DNA of 64,000 bases from an uncultured Nitrospirota bacterium (GCA_937139405.1 CAKZPV010000002.1:62001-126000); one strand, 5' to 3'; positions 25,295 through 35,653 are shown, counted from the first letter of the stretch. Numbers and translations are program-made. Notes: a model not told the origin generated them from the letters alone.

Positions 25295-27238
25295 CTAGAC
25301 ATCCAGATTCTCGACCGAACCCGCATTAGCCATGAGGAATTCGTAGCGGGCGTCGGTGCGTTTACCCATGAGGTCATGGAAGGTGCGGTCGGCATTGAGT
25401 TCATCGAGGAGTTCGACTTTTAGAAGACGGCGAGTCGTGCGGCTTAATGTGGTTTCTTTGAGTTGCTGCGGGAACATTTCTCCTAACCCTTTAAAGCGGC
25501 TAATGATGGGTTTGGCATTGGCGCGGGCAGCGGCCACAATCCCATCTTTTTCTTCGTCAGTGCCAGCCCATTGAATTTCTTTCCCAATTTCAATTCGGTA
25601 GAGCGGTGGCTGGGCGATGTAGACATGGCCCTGCCGGATGAGTTCTGGCATATGGCGAAAGAAAAAGGTGAGTAACAACGTACTTATGTGATAGCCATCA
25701 ATGTCAGCATCCATCAATAGGATGATTTTGTGATAGCGAAGTTTGTTGAGGGTGAAATCTTTTCCAATGCCGCAGCCAAGCACTTTCACCAGATCTGCGA
25801 GTTCTTTATTCTCGACGACTTTAGCGAGCGTGAGTTCTTCTGTGTTTAACACTTTGCCGCGGATGGGTAGGATGGCTTGGGTTTTCAAATCCCGTCCCTG
25901 TTTTGCTGTTCCACCTGCAGAGTCTCCTTCCACGATGAACAATTCGCTGATGGAAGGATCTGTACTTTGACAGTCCGCTAACTTTCCTGGAAGGTTCAGG
26001 CGGTGGCTCACAGCTGACTTACGCATGACGGCTTTCGAAGCTTCTCTTGATGCTTCCCGCGCCCGGGCAGCCAATACCATTCGACCGACTAAGGTTTCTG
26101 CAATTGTTTTATTCTCATTCAGATAGTTTTCTAGAGCTGGGCGGACGATGGTGTCGACTTGTGCTTGGACTTCTGGATTATTTAACCGTTCTTTTGTTTG
26201 TCCTTGGAATTGCGGATGGAGCACGAGTACGCTCAAGACGGCCGCCATCCCCTCACGAATATCTTCAGCTTGCAGCGAGAGACCTTTGGGTGTCAGATTA
26301 TGGGTCTCAATGTAATTGCGTACGGCTTTCACGATGCCACCACGTAATCCCATTTCATGGGTCCCGCCGTTTGGTGTGGCGACCCCATTCACATAGCTTT
26401 TGACGAATTCAGCTGGCTCATCTGTCCATTGAAGGGCTATTTCTAAACCGAGATTCTGCGTAGATCCGTTTGAGCCTGTAGATCCAGGTGATAGTTGGCG
26501 ATCCAGATAAAAGACAAAGTCGACCGTAGGCTTTTTCCCTCGGTCCCCCACAAGCTTTTGCAGATATTCCTGCAGGCCATGTTCGTGATGGAAATAATGG
26601 GTCCGACCAGTTGTCCCATCTTTAAACGTGAGCTTTAACCCTTTGTGGAGGTACGCCTTGGCATCCAAGTTGTCTAGTAATAAGGCAGGGTCGAAATGAA
26701 GGGTTTTCCCAAAGATTTTTGGGTCGGGACGAAAGTATACCGACGTTCCGGTACCCCGAACATTTCCTTTTGATTTGACTGGTCCTTGCGGAATGCCTGC
26801 TTGATATTTTTGTTCCCATTCCTTGCCATCTCGTTTCACCTGCACTTCTAAATGTTTGGAGAGCGCATTGACGACTGAGGCGCCGACGCCATGTAATCCG
26901 CCCGAATGAATATAACTGCCGGTTTCAAATTTACCCCCGGCATGTAACGTGGTCATAATAATTTCTAACGCAGATTTTTTATGCTTGGGATGCTTGTCTA
27001 CGGGAATGCCTCGACCATTGTCAGTGATGCGAAGACCTTCTCGTGATTTGTCCAATTCCACAATAATCTGAGACGCATAGCCGTTCATCGCTTCATCAAT
27101 GGCATTATCAAGGATTTCCCAGACCAGATGATGCAACCCCGTTTTATCTGTCCCACCGATATACATGGCGGGTCGGCGCCGAACAGGTTCAATGCCTTCT
27201 AAGACAAGGATGTCACTTGCACCATACGATTTAGCCAT
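25295..27238 (-). CDS. parE: DNA topoisomerase IV subunit B
   Basis: This 647-residue type IIA topoisomerase ATPase has the GHKL motifs EILDNAIDEAMNG, ITDNGRGIPVD and GGLHGVGASVVNAL, the transducer, and a TOPRIM domain with EGDSAGGTAKQGRD and LLMDADIDGYHI, plus a C-terminal FKGLGEMFPQQLKETT. The length and sequence without the GyrB insertion fit ParE. It lies 69 bp after parC on the same strand, so the pair is likely an operon. Confidence 0.92.
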   Translation of the reverse strand: MAKSYGASDILVLEGIEPVRRRPAMYIGGTDKTGLHHLVWEILDNAIDEAMNGYASQIIVELDKSREGLRITDNGRGIPVDKHPKHKKSALEIIMTTLHAGGKFETGSYIHSGGLHGVGASVVNALSKHLEVQVKRDGKEWEQKYQAGIPQGPVKSKGNVRGTGTSVYFRPDPKIFGKTLHFDPALLLDNLDAKAYLHKGLKLTFKDGTTGRTHYFHHEHGLQEYLQKLVGDRGKKPTVDFVFYLDRQLSPGSTGSNGSTQNLGLEIALQWTDEPAEFVKSYVNGVATPNGGTHEMGLRGGIVKAVRNYIETHNLTPKGLSLQAEDIREGMAAVLSVLVLHPQFQGQTKERLNNPEVQAQVDTIVRPALENYLNENKTIAETLVGRMVLAARAREASREASKAVMRKSAVSHRLNLPGKLADCQSTDPSISELFIVEGDSAGGTAKQGRDLKTQAILPIRGKVLNTEELTLAKVVENKELADLVKVLGCGIGKDFTLNKLRYHKIILLMDADIDGYHISTLLLTFFFRHMPELIRQGHVYIAQPPLYRIEIGKEIQWAGTDEEKDGIVAAARANAKPIISRFKGLGEMFPQQLKETTLSRTTRRLLKVELLDELNADRTFHDLMGKRTDARYEFLMANAGSVENLDV

Positions 27239-27307
27239 CTGTTAGTTCCTTAGTGTCTATGGATGAAGAAACGATCGTCGAGTTTCATGTTCCTACTTCT
27301 ATGTCAG

Positions 27308-29725
27308 TTACTCCGTTTGAAAGACGGGGATGTTTAGTTCACCGGGTTCCATCCCGATGAGGCGTCCACGTTTGAAGAGTGCATGCCCCTTTCCACCCCG
27401 ACCGACCACCTGATATTTACGAAGAGAAACGTGGAGAGTTCCGCCGCCGTCTTTACGAAGGAGGAGACGATCGTCTTTCGAACGCAATAGTGTAAATCCT
27501 ATCACCGTATCTTTCGGATCTAATTTTAAGATAATCACTCCACGTCCAGGACCGGCTAATTGCGCCACGTCTTCCGCTTTACACAAGAGGGCGCGACCCT
27601 TGGTTGACGCCACTGCAACGGCAGTCTGTTTCAGAGGGCCGGTTATGACCTCAAGGCCCACCACTTCTTCGCCCTCCTTGAGTTTGCAAAATTTTCTGCC
27701 TAATCGAGTTGACGCTTCTTGGAACGAACTCAGAGAGACGCGAAGCCCCATGCCGCTCGTGGTGACCGCGACAGCCTCAAGGGATGGGGGTGCTTGAGTT
27801 TTGCCTTTTTTATCGAACAGAGCAAGTTGTCCGCTCTTTGAGTTAGTCCGTGAAGATGTTTTCCCTGTTTCAGGTAACATGCGTGGATCAAAGCTCCATC
27901 CACCTATAATGCGTTCCCCATCTTTAAATTTAAAAAGCTTTTGGACGGGATCGCCATATCCACTGCGTGCTGGAGGAATATCTCCGATCCGTATGGTGTA
28001 TGCGCTGCCAAAATTTGAGAAGAATACGATGGGGTCGAAAGTGCTTCCCCCCAGAATGGACATTACGCGATCACCCTCTCTCACACGGGCCTTGGACAAG
28101 TCTTTAATGATCCCGACGCGTCGGATCCAGCCATCGGTGGAAATAGTGATGACCGCATCCTCTTTGACTCGAAAGGCATCGGGATCAAATTCGACTTCTT
28201 CGGTTTGTTTGCGGCCAATTTTAGTTCGCCGTTTGTCGCCAAATGTTTTGGTGACCTCCTGTAGTTCCTGCTTCACCACCCCCCATAATCGCTTCTTCGA
28301 GGCTAACAGTGCTTTTAGATCTTTGGCCTGACGCTGTTTGTCCTTTAACTCATCTAGCATCTTTTGAATTTCTGGCTTGGATAATTTGTAGATGGGTATT
28401 TCCAGAATCGCGTCGGTTTGAATAGCGTCGAGCCCAAATTGCTGTTGCAGTTTAGCGGCCGAATCAGCTTTTCCATTACTGGCGCGGATAATTCGTAGGA
28501 CTTTGTCGAGCGCATCAAAAATTTTCTTGAACCCGGCCAGGATATGGATTCGTTTTTCCAGGACTTGCAGGTCGTAGGTAAAGCGCCGAGTGACCGTCGT
28601 AAAACGAAAGTCGATGAATTGTTCCAACATCTGCTTGAGATTGAGACATTCAGGCCGCGAGACAGACGAGTCAGCCACCGGAATAAGACAGGTCATGTTG
28701 ACTGAAAAATTGTTTTGGAGAGGCGTGTGTTTAAAGAGATAGGCCATAGCCAATTGGGGATCAGCCTCTTTTTGGCATTCCAACGTAATCCGGACGTCTG
28801 TCGTGGATTCGTCACGGACATCCACTAATTGGGGAATTTTTTTTGTAAGAATGAGTTCGCCGATGCGTTCTACGATGGTGGCCTTATCCACGGCGAATGG
28901 AATAGACGTGATGGTTATTTCAGATTTTCCCTGTTCGAGGGTTTTGACTGAATATTCTCCACGCAGACGGATCGATCCTTGACCTGTTTCATACATCTCT
29001 CGGATTTCGCTGCGGGTATTAAGAATTTCTCCTCCGGTAGGAAAATCAGGCCCCTTCAACGATTTCATGAGTTCGGAAATTGAAGCTTCTCGATTGCTAA
29101 TGAGAGCAATGGCTGCGTCAATCACTTCGCTCAGATTATGTGGAGGCATGTTCGTGGCCATGCCTACGGCAATGCCAGTCGATCCGTTGACCAAGAGATT
29201 GGGATACCGTGCCGGTAGTACTAAGGGTTCTTCAGCTTTGCCATCGTAGTTGGGTTGGAAATCGACGGTGTTCTTGTTGAGTTCGTTCAAGAGCTCAAGG
29301 GCGAGAGGCGTTAACCGGGCTTCGGTATACCGGTACGCAGCGGGACGATCTCCGTCTTGACTTCCGAAATTCCCATGCCCATCGACTAAGGTTGCCCGGA
29401 GCGACCAATGTTGTGCCATACGAGCCATGGCATCGTAGACGGCCACATCTCCATGCGGATGCCACTCACCAATGACTGAACCGACCACCTTGGCGCTCTT
29501 GATGGGCGGTCGGTCTGGTGTGAGACGATGATTATGAAACATAGAAAACAAGATGCGTCGTTGTACCGGTTTTAGGCCATCCCGAATATCAGGAAGGGCT
29601 CGAGAGGTAATGACTGACAATGCGTAATTCAAATAGCGTTGTCGTGTGGTTTCATCTAATGGAACAGTAATTACGGTCGTGGTTTCAGGAGAAGAGGACG
29701 TGGGCGTTTTCGGGCGTTTAGCCAT
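27308..29725 (-). CDS. parC: DNA topoisomerase IV subunit A
   Basis: The 805-residue breakage-reunion subunit has the N-terminal LNYALSVITSRALPDIRDGLKPVQRRILFSM, the HPHGD segment and the catalytic Tyr within AAYRYTEARLTPLA. A coiled-coil C-gate (KLSKPEIQKMLDELKDKQRQAKDLKALLASKKRLW) precedes a beta-pinwheel domain. A partial GyrA-box-like GRGGKG is near the C-terminus (YQVVGRGGKGHALF) rather than in the first blade, which favours ParC over GyrA. The companion parE follows. Together they decatenate chromosomes. Confidence 0.9.
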   Translation of the reverse strand: MAKRPKTPTSSSPETTTVITVPLDETTRQRYLNYALSVITSRALPDIRDGLKPVQRRILFSMFHNHRLTPDRPPIKSAKVVGSVIGEWHPHGDVAVYDAMARMAQHWSLRATLVDGHGNFGSQDGDRPAAYRYTEARLTPLALELLNELNKNTVDFQPNYDGKAEEPLVLPARYPNLLVNGSTGIAVGMATNMPPHNLSEVIDAAIALISNREASISELMKSLKGPDFPTGGEILNTRSEIREMYETGQGSIRLRGEYSVKTLEQGKSEITITSIPFAVDKATIVERIGELILTKKIPQLVDVRDESTTDVRITLECQKEADPQLAMAYLFKHTPLQNNFSVNMTCLIPVADSSVSRPECLNLKQMLEQFIDFRFTTVTRRFTYDLQVLEKRIHILAGFKKIFDALDKVLRIIRASNGKADSAAKLQQQFGLDAIQTDAILEIPIYKLSKPEIQKMLDELKDKQRQAKDLKALLASKKRLWGVVKQELQEVTKTFGDKRRTKIGRKQTEEVEFDPDAFRVKEDAVITISTDGWIRRVGIIKDLSKARVREGDRVMSILGGSTFDPIVFFSNFGSAYTIRIGDIPPARSGYGDPVQKLFKFKDGERIIGGWSFDPRMLPETGKTSSRTNSKSGQLALFDKKGKTQAPPSLEAVAVTTSGMGLRVSLSSFQEASTRLGRKFCKLKEGEEVVGLEVITGPLKQTAVAVASTKGRALLCKAEDVAQLAGPGRGVIILKLDPKDTVIGFTLLRSKDDRLLLRKDGGGTLHVSLRKYQVVGRGGKGHALFKRGRLIGMEPGELNIPVFQTE

Positions 29726-29853
29726 AGATGAAAGCCTTCAGCTTATGAAAAACATTGGTAACAAGAAAAACAGAGAATGGGACCAAAGGGAGGAATGTAT
29801 GAATCTTTTTGCACGTCTTACTTACGTACCCCTAGCTGCTTTTTTTTTCTGAT

Positions 29854-31293
29854 TTACGGGACCGGTGGTGGTTCCGGGCCGAGCTCTGTTGAGGGTGACT
29901 TTGGTTCAGGTTCAACATCAGATGCCTTGATCAGGGAAGGCAGGCCAAGTTTGTCTTTGATTCGCGTTTTCACCCAGAATGGGTCCCACCATTCCGTCGG
30001 GTTCACTTGTTCGCCATGCAGAATGAGACTGAAATGTAAGTGATCACCGCCAGCCAGCCCGGTTGTGCCTGACTTCCCAAGTGGTTGCCCAATGGTCACA
30101 GCCTCCTCAACTTTCACAGCAATCGAAGACATATGTGCATACAGAGACAGGAGTCCATACCCATGATCTACAATGACCGTATTGCCATAAATTCCTAGGT
30201 ATCCTGCGAAGAGTACGATCCCATGATTGGCGGCTTCAACGGGATAATGCTTCGTGACGGCCAGATCAAAACCTAAATGATCTTGGGTGTCCACAACTTT
30301 TCCGTTATACATGTATTCTCGATGATCAGCGAAGGAGGCTTGGACCTGAGAGCCGGAAAGCTGGCGAAAGGCCCCTTTCCATAACAGCTCTGGGCGAGAT
30401 TGCTTGGTGAGGGCCGTGATAGTTTGATTGTTCATCTTTCGTAAGGTGTCATTGACAAGGAGAAAGTCTTGGAGCAGATCACCCTGGCTTGTCAGTTCAG
30501 GGGTTTGCGCCAAAATGGCCGGAACCGTTTTCCTGATAAATTTATCGGAAATATTTATGGGTCGAGTGCGCCAAAATTGTGGCTTAATCTGAAAATCTAC
30601 ATCGAGGAGCGCGCTATTCCCGAATCCATCATCAGCCATGATGTGGATAGGCGTTGTTCGTGGTGCATTGTAGGGAAACGCTACGAAGGCAAACATGCCA
30701 GCTTTGTCTGGCGCTGAGAACCCAGGAAAAAACGCTTTGCCTATTTGTACGCCATGCGTGGGCACCTCTGGGATAACTCGATAGCGCACGACTCCGGTGC
30801 CCCCCTGGACGATAGTCGAGGGAAGCGAGAGCAGTTCTAAGCGAGGGGGTGTGAATTGCGGAGTGAAGTCCTTTTCAATGCGATGTCCGTTTCCTTCAAA
30901 CAGATTTCGCCAAGAATAATCTCGCGCAGTGACAATAAGTTGGGCTTGACCTTGGCGTCGAGGAAGCTCTGAGCTGGCGTATGGGATATTTTCAAAATGA
31001 AATTCGTGTTCTTTGCCCCCTGCAACCGAAAGCCAACCTTCAGAAGGGAATGCCTGGTCAGCTAACACGTACGTCTCTAAGTTGTGGATAATGCGGATTG
31101 AGACATCACGGAGACCAGTTCCATTGTCTTGAATCCTGACAACCAGAGGAGTCGTCGGGCCGACAAGTTCAAAGGGTTGTTCCAGGGAAATTTCGGGAGG
31201 AGCCGAATCTCCCCATCGTGCATTTCCAATCAGTCCCAGGTAGGTTGCAATGAGCCCAAGGGTGATGACAATCAGCAGAACTTTTTTTGACAC
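29854..31293 (-). CDS. M23 (LytM) family peptidase, membrane-anchored
   Basis: The 479-residue protein has an N-terminal membrane segment (residues 5-24) and a long beta-rich, Ig-like periplasmic region. The C-terminal M23 domain retains zinc ligands in DHLGFDLA (H-x3-D) and GGDHLHFSL (H-x-H), with NTVIVDHGYGLLSLYAHM and GQPLGKSGTTGLAGG between them, so it should be catalytically active on peptidoglycan cross-bridges. A Pro-rich tail ends the protein (PEPKSPSTELGPEPPPVP). It lies downstream of no other gene on its strand and faces parC's 5' end. Confidence 0.93.
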   Translation of the reverse strand: MSKKVLLIVITLGLIATYLGLIGNARWGDSAPPEISLEQPFELVGPTTPLVVRIQDNGTGLRDVSIRIIHNLETYVLADQAFPSEGWLSVAGGKEHEFHFENIPYASSELPRRQGQAQLIVTARDYSWRNLFEGNGHRIEKDFTPQFTPPRLELLSLPSTIVQGGTGVVRYRVIPEVPTHGVQIGKAFFPGFSAPDKAGMFAFVAFPYNAPRTTPIHIMADDGFGNSALLDVDFQIKPQFWRTRPINISDKFIRKTVPAILAQTPELTSQGDLLQDFLLVNDTLRKMNNQTITALTKQSRPELLWKGAFRQLSGSQVQASFADHREYMYNGKVVDTQDHLGFDLAVTKHYPVEAANHGIVLFAGYLGIYGNTVIVDHGYGLLSLYAHMSSIAVKVEEAVTIGQPLGKSGTTGLAGGDHLHFSLILHGEQVNPTEWWDPFWVKTRIKDKLGLPSLIKASDVEPEPKSPSTELGPEPPPVP

Positions 31294-31780
31294 GACAGCA
31301 GTGACTCTTATGCCAAGGGGAAAAAAGTACGGAAGATAAAAAACATGAAAACGTCCTTCTACTTATACCATACACTCTCTTGAGAGCAAGAGCTCAAGGA
31401 ACAAGATTGCTGCCTTCATGACAATGAGATTTGTTACGAATGTATGATTCGTGAAGTAGAGTGTGCATCTCTCTTGACATAGCGAAGGTGATCGCCTAGC
31501 CTGTGGCGGGGCTTATGAGGGCCCTAGGGGTTTAGTTTTCCCGCCTTGGTCAACTCTTATATTGCTGATTGGGAAGAGTAAAATCTGGCTATCAGAGTTG
31601 TCCCCAAGCACTTGGATTCATGGATGAGCCTATGGCTTCTCGAATAAATACCGTTCTGGAACTTTTTTCCTTTTATTCCTTTATTTTTGCAAATCGTTTC
31701 CCGATATATGTCGATAGTGCCTTTTGCGGAGATACATAATCGGCATTTTCTGATCCACAGTCTATTCTTATGGGGGCTCC
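31294..31780 (+). promoter_or_regulatory. mreB upstream region with a candidate promoter
   Basis: This 487-bp gap between divergent LytM and mreB genes holds no convincing gene. A consensus-like promoter is seen at 31474-31502: TTGACA, 17-nt spacer, TAGCCT. It would give a leader of about 270 nt before mreB. No terminator or strong hairpin was found. Confidence 0.4.
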
Positions 31781-32809
31781 ATGGCAGGGTTAAGTGATGT
31801 GCTGGGGTGGTTTTCGAGTGATCTCGCCATTGATTTAGGGACAGCAACCACGTTGGTGTATGTTCGAGGTAAGGGTATCACCTTGAGTGAACCCTCAGTG
31901 GTCGCGATTGATAAGCAATCTAATTCGGTCTTAGCGGTCGGCGTAGAAGCTAAGCGCATGGTGGGTCGCACACCAGGCAATATTGTGGCAATTCGGCCAA
32001 TCAAGGAAGGCGTTATTGCCGATTTCGCCATGACCGAGCGGATGTTGGAATATTTTATTACCAAATCTCATAACCGGCGAGCTTTTGTGCGGCCTCGCTG
32101 TATTATTGGGGTTCCCTCGCGGATTACTGAAGTAGAACAACGTGCAGTCAGAGAATCGGCCAGTCAAGCAGGGGCTCGAGAAGTGTACCTGATTGAAGAG
32201 CCTGTGGCGGCAGCTATTGGCGCGGGATTGCCTATCACCGAACCCTCGGGAAACATGGTCGTCGATATTGGTGGAGGGACGACGGATATTGCCGTGATTT
32301 CTCTTGGTGGGATTGTGTGCAGTGAGTCGGTAAAGGTGGCAGGGGATTCCATGGATGATGCCATCATGAGTTATATCAAGCGTCGCTACAACCTACTCAT
32401 TGGCGAGCATATGTCTGAGCGAGTGAAAATAGAAGTGGGATCGGCTTATCCGTTAGAACAAGCAAAGACGATGATGGTCAAAGGGCGAGATATGATTTCT
32501 GGCATTCCGCGGACTGTCGTGGTCAATGATTCAGAAATTCGTGAAGCCTTAGAAGATCCTATTCATTCAATTGTGAATGCCTTGCGCACTTCTTTGGAAA
32601 ATACACCACCTGAATTGGCCGGTGATATTATTGATAAAGGTGTGGTGATCACAGGTGGTGGGTCAATGTTGCCGGGTTTGGCCACTCGTTTCCAGGAAGA
32701 AACAAATCTACCAATTATTACGGTCGAAGATCCTCTCACCTCTGTCGTCTATGGTGTGGGCAAAGTGCTTGACGAAATTGAGTTATTCAAAAAGGTTGAG
32801 AAGTTTTAG
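31781..32809 (+). CDS. mreB: Rod-shape determining actin-like protein MreB
   Basis: The 342-residue actin-like ATPase has phosphate-1 (SDLAIDLGTATTLVYVRGKGI), phosphate-2 (GNMVVDIGGGTTDIAVISLGGIV) and adenosine (VVITGGGSMLPGLATRF) motifs. It guides lateral cell-wall synthesis at the membrane; the N-terminal amphipathic stretch MAGLSDVLGWFSS would anchor it. mreC and mreD do not follow, in contrast to the common mreBCD order; the next gene is convergent. LytM and PBP1A genes elsewhere in the window share the cell-wall theme. Confidence 0.95.
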   Translation: MAGLSDVLGWFSSDLAIDLGTATTLVYVRGKGITLSEPSVVAIDKQSNSVLAVGVEAKRMVGRTPGNIVAIRPIKEGVIADFAMTERMLEYFITKSHNRRAFVRPRCIIGVPSRITEVEQRAVRESASQAGAREVYLIEEPVAAAIGAGLPITEPSGNMVVDIGGGTTDIAVISLGGIVCSESVKVAGDSMDDAIMSYIKRRYNLLIGEHMSERVKIEVGSAYPLEQAKTMMVKGRDMISGIPRTVVVNDSEIREALEDPIHSIVNALRTSLENTPPELAGDIIDKGVVITGGGSMLPGLATRFQEETNLPIITVEDPLTSVVYGVGKVLDEIELFKKVEKF

Positions 32810-32828
32810 ATGCATCTTAGCAGAGACG

Positions 32829-34034
32829 TTACCTAGGAGCGTCCTTTTCTGGTGCGTGCTCGACGGCTTTCCCTACTATTCGAAAAATTTCTCCTCCGTA
32901 CCCCAGGACATAGAGCTCTCCGTCCCGATCTTCCCCGAACGAAGAAATTCTGAGTTCTGTTACGCGTAGTCGCTGTGTGTTGCCATCTCGATAACCCCAG
33001 ATTTCCCCGGAGCAAAAATCTCCAAAGACATAGGTTCCGTGTAAGGATGGGATTTTGGTGCCGCGATATACATAGCCACCAGTCACTGAGCATCGGCCGG
33101 AGGAATGAGCATATTCAGTCACAGGATCGACGAGGTTGCTCCCCGTATCGCATTGTATTTTGGGATTGAAACAGTGAGTGCCTTCCTTAAAGCGCCACCC
33201 GTAATTCCTTCCTTTTTGAATGACATTGATTTCTTCCCACTCGTTTTGGCCGACGTCACCAGCCCAGAGTTTCCCGGTTTCTCGATCAAATGAAAAGCGC
33301 CAGGGATTGCGAAGTCCCCATGCAAAGATTTCTGCTCGGCCAGGTTCTTTCACAAATGGGTTGTCAGCAGGAATGTTCTTGGGTGTTTGTTGATCGACAT
33401 CAATTCGGAGAAACTTTCCCAGTAGTTCGTTCCGATTCTGTGCATAATTTTCTGGATCGCCCCCCGCCCCACCATCGCCTGTTCCAATGTAGAGATAGTG
33501 ATCTGGACCAAATGCGATCATCCCGCCATTGTGATTTCCGTATGGCTGAGGAATGACGAGCAGGATGGATTCTCGTTGAGCGGCCTGATCGAGGTTCGAT
33601 GACACATGATATTCGGCAATCACTGTGGCTCGATCCTCCGAACGAGTATAATTGACATAGAATCGTCCATTTTCAGAATAGTTAGGATGAAAAGCTAATC
33701 CCAAGAGGCCTCGCTCACCACCTGTGGAGAGTTTTTCGCTGATATCCAGAAATGGTATTGAAAGTATTGTGCTCTTTTTGATGATGCGAATCCGTCCATC
33801 TTGTTCGACAACAAAGAGGCGGTTGGTCTCATCCGGGCTGGCCGTCAAAAAAATTGGTTTTGAAAATTGATGCGTGGCGATAGGCTGTAATGCGACAGAA
33901 CTATTGGACACATCGGGGGTGCCTGAAAGCCCCCAGCTCAAGGGGGGAAGTATCATGAGACCTCCCAACAAAATGAGGGAGCTGACTATGGTGAGAACAT
34001 CTTGACGAACGAGCGGATTTGGGCAGTGTTTCAT
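32829..34034 (-). CDS. PQQ-type soluble aldose sugar dehydrogenase, exported
   Basis: The ATG at 34034 gives 401 residues with a signal segment (residues about 12-34); a longer reading to 34139 would overlap the promoter of the next gene. The GDH-B/Hedgehog-interacting-type six-blade propeller is seen as NRLFVVEQDGRIRI, ERGLLGLAFHPNY, FGPDHYLYIGTGDGGAGGDPENYAQN, WGLRNPWRFSFDRETGKLWAGDVGQNEWEEINVI and GRNYGWRF. The His of AFHP is the likely PQQ-site base. It oxidises sugars in the periplasm; the natural substrate is unknown. It lies alone, convergent with mreB. Confidence 0.92.
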   Translation of the reverse strand: MKHCPNPLVRQDVLTIVSSLILLGGLMILPPLSWGLSGTPDVSNSSVALQPIATHQFSKPIFLTASPDETNRLFVVEQDGRIRIIKKSTILSIPFLDISEKLSTGGERGLLGLAFHPNYSENGRFYVNYTRSEDRATVIAEYHVSSNLDQAAQRESILLVIPQPYGNHNGGMIAFGPDHYLYIGTGDGGAGGDPENYAQNRNELLGKFLRIDVDQQTPKNIPADNPFVKEPGRAEIFAWGLRNPWRFSFDRETGKLWAGDVGQNEWEEINVIQKGRNYGWRFKEGTHCFNPKIQCDTGSNLVDPVTEYAHSSGRCSVTGGYVYRGTKIPSLHGTYVFGDFCSGEIWGYRDGNTQRLRVTELRISSFGEDRDGELYVLGYGGEIFRIVGKAVEHAPEKDAPR

Positions 34035-34128
34035 GAGTAAAGGCCGATGGGTTGAAGAGAGGGATTGCACGAGAAAACCAAGCCTTGTTATAACTTGAGC
34101 AGTCATTTTGCTGAAGAAGGAGCGAAGG

Positions 34129-34323
34129 ATGATCCTCAAATATGAATCAGATGTTATGGATGATGAAAATGCTCGTGGAAAGTTTTATCATGTCTGTCAA
34201 GGTCGGGTCCAGGAGACGCCCATGGCTGTCCCACCTGAAGATCAGCCTTTCGAGTGTCCTGTGTGTGAGGTCGATTTGGAACAGGAAGACTTTATGTTGG
34301 CACAACAGCGTGGATGGTCCTGA
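34129..34323 (+). CDS. Small protein with CxxC motif
   Basis: The ATG at 34129 behind GAAGGAGCGAAGG gives 64 residues. A central ECPVCEVDLEQED contains a single CxxC pair, plus an earlier HVCQG, so a metal site is possible (C-x...CxxC). The sequence is acidic. No known family is recognised. A second small cysteine-pair protein follows 47 bp later on the same strand. Confidence 0.7.
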   Translation: MILKYESDVMDDENARGKFYHVCQGRVQETPMAVPPEDQPFECPVCEVDLEQEDFMLAQQRGWS

Positions 34324-34369
34324 TGGTTCTGTATAGTCTTATAATTATTATGAGCGGGAAAACGTTGAC

Positions 34370-34582
34370 ATGACATCGGGAAGCTCAGAACGAAAAACTG
34401 TTGCAGTTATGCGCGGTCGAATGATCCTGTGTTCTTTTTGTTTCGATTCCGTCAATGAAGAAAAACTCGTTGATTCAAAAAACTATGTTGAGGACCACGA
34501 AGCTTTTTTTGATCTCATCTGCCCGGGTTGTGAAGATCTGAACCGTCCTCTCATTGATGATATGCTCGGAAGTTCCGAGTAG
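34370..34582 (+). CDS. Small zinc-ribbon-like protein
   Basis: The 70-residue frame from the ATG at 34370 has MILCSFCFDSVNEEKL and LICPGCEDLNRPL, a CxxC...CxxC pair about 32 residues apart that would form a zinc ribbon. The rest is acidic. No ribosome site is strong here, and function is unknown. It may be translated with the preceding 64-residue gene. Confidence 0.65.
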   Translation: MTSGSSERKTVAVMRGRMILCSFCFDSVNEEKLVDSKNYVEDHEAFFDLICPGCEDLNRPLIDDMLGSSE

Positions 34583-34831
34583 CGTTCCTTCCTTATCCTG
34601 CCAGAGTTAACCTAACGCATTCACCTTAATACGTTAGGCTTAGCTTCGTTCCCCCTCCTAAGTACCTAACAACTGAGAATGGCATATCGTAGGTGTTTGT
34701 CCTTTATGAGAAATAGTCCTGCAGTAAGCATCTGTGCGCCGATCGTGAAGGCTTCTGTGTGTGAAAACACACTTCATGGAAACTAACATGAATGATCCTC
34801 TCTCACCCTTATCCCGAGGAGATCGAAATCT

Positions 34832-35653
34832 GTGATCAATGTTGAACAGCTCACGCTAACTGCGTCTGAAATGTTCATGAGTTATGGCCCAAAGCTTCTC
34901 TTGGCTCTGATCACGCTTATTGTTGGGTTTTGAATCATTGAGCGTGTGATGAATACCTGTGATGGGATGATGGAACGGAGTCAGGTCGAAATTACCCTGC
35001 GAAAATTCCTGCTGAACTTCCCCTTGTATTAAAATCCCTGGTTATTGTCGGTGTGGCATCGATGGTTGGCGTGGAAACGAACTTGTTTTTTGCGATGTTG
35101 GGTGCTGCAGGTTTGGCGGTAGGATTAGCCTTTCAGGGAGTTTGGCGAATTTTGCCGGAGGCGGCCTTATTTTATTTTTTAGGCCGTTTAAAGTTGGGGA
35201 TCTGATTGAGGCGCAAGAGTATTTATGTCTTGTCAAAGAGATTTATATTTTTGTGACCATTCTCACGACTCTGGATCATCCGCGGATTATGATACCCAAT
35301 GGTTTGCTTTCCAATGGCTGTGTGACCAATCTGAACGTGGAGCTTCGTCGTCGCATGGATATGGTGTTCGGTATGAGCTATGGCGATGATGTGTTGCAGG
35401 TGAAGCGGATCTTGCAAGAAGTGATCGCTGCAGACAGTCGCGTCCTAACTGAGCCTGCCGCGGAAGTTTATGTTAAGGAGCGTGGGAAAGCTCAATGAAT
35501 ATGTTAGTGCGGGTCTGGGTGCAGCCAGAAAATTATTGGGGTGTCTATTTCCATATGCATGAACAAGTTAAATTGACATTCGACCGCGAAGGGATTTCTA
35601 TCCCATTCCCACAACAGGACGTGCATATGATTCCAGTTTCCAAAACTGCTTAA
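34832..35653 (+). pseudogene. mscS: Degraded MscS small-conductance mechanosensitive channel gene
   Basis: From a GTG at 34832 the frame reads INVEQLTLTASEMFMSYGPKLLLALITLIVGF, then hits an in-frame TGA at about 34932. MscS-like sequence then continues across shifted frames: LVIVGVASMVGVETNLFFAMLGAAGLAVGLAFQG, after a shift near 35137 LANFAGGGLILFFRPFKVGDLIEA and IMIPNGLLSNG, and after another near 35490 VRVWVQPENYWGVYF to FPQQDVHMIP. At least one stop and three frameshifts are visible, so no full channel is made. Its pore helix (GLAVGLAFQG) and beta-domain (GDLIEA) are still recognisable, so inactivation is fairly recent. Sequencing error is unlikely to give four lesions. Confidence 0.88.

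Noticed and set aside
25295-29725. DNA gyrase (gyrB/gyrA)
   Set aside because: The paired parC-parE order and the GRGGKG motif at the very C-terminus rather than in the first blade favour topoisomerase IV, although no second type IIA pair is visible for comparison.
31768-32367. Small minus-strand frames opposite mreB
   Set aside because: They are antisense shadows of a strongly conserved actin-like gene and have no ribosome sites.
34832-35653. Reading 35142-35498 as a separate small gene
   Set aside because: Its translation is the middle of an MscS channel that continues in other frames on both sides, so it is a fragment of a pseudogene.
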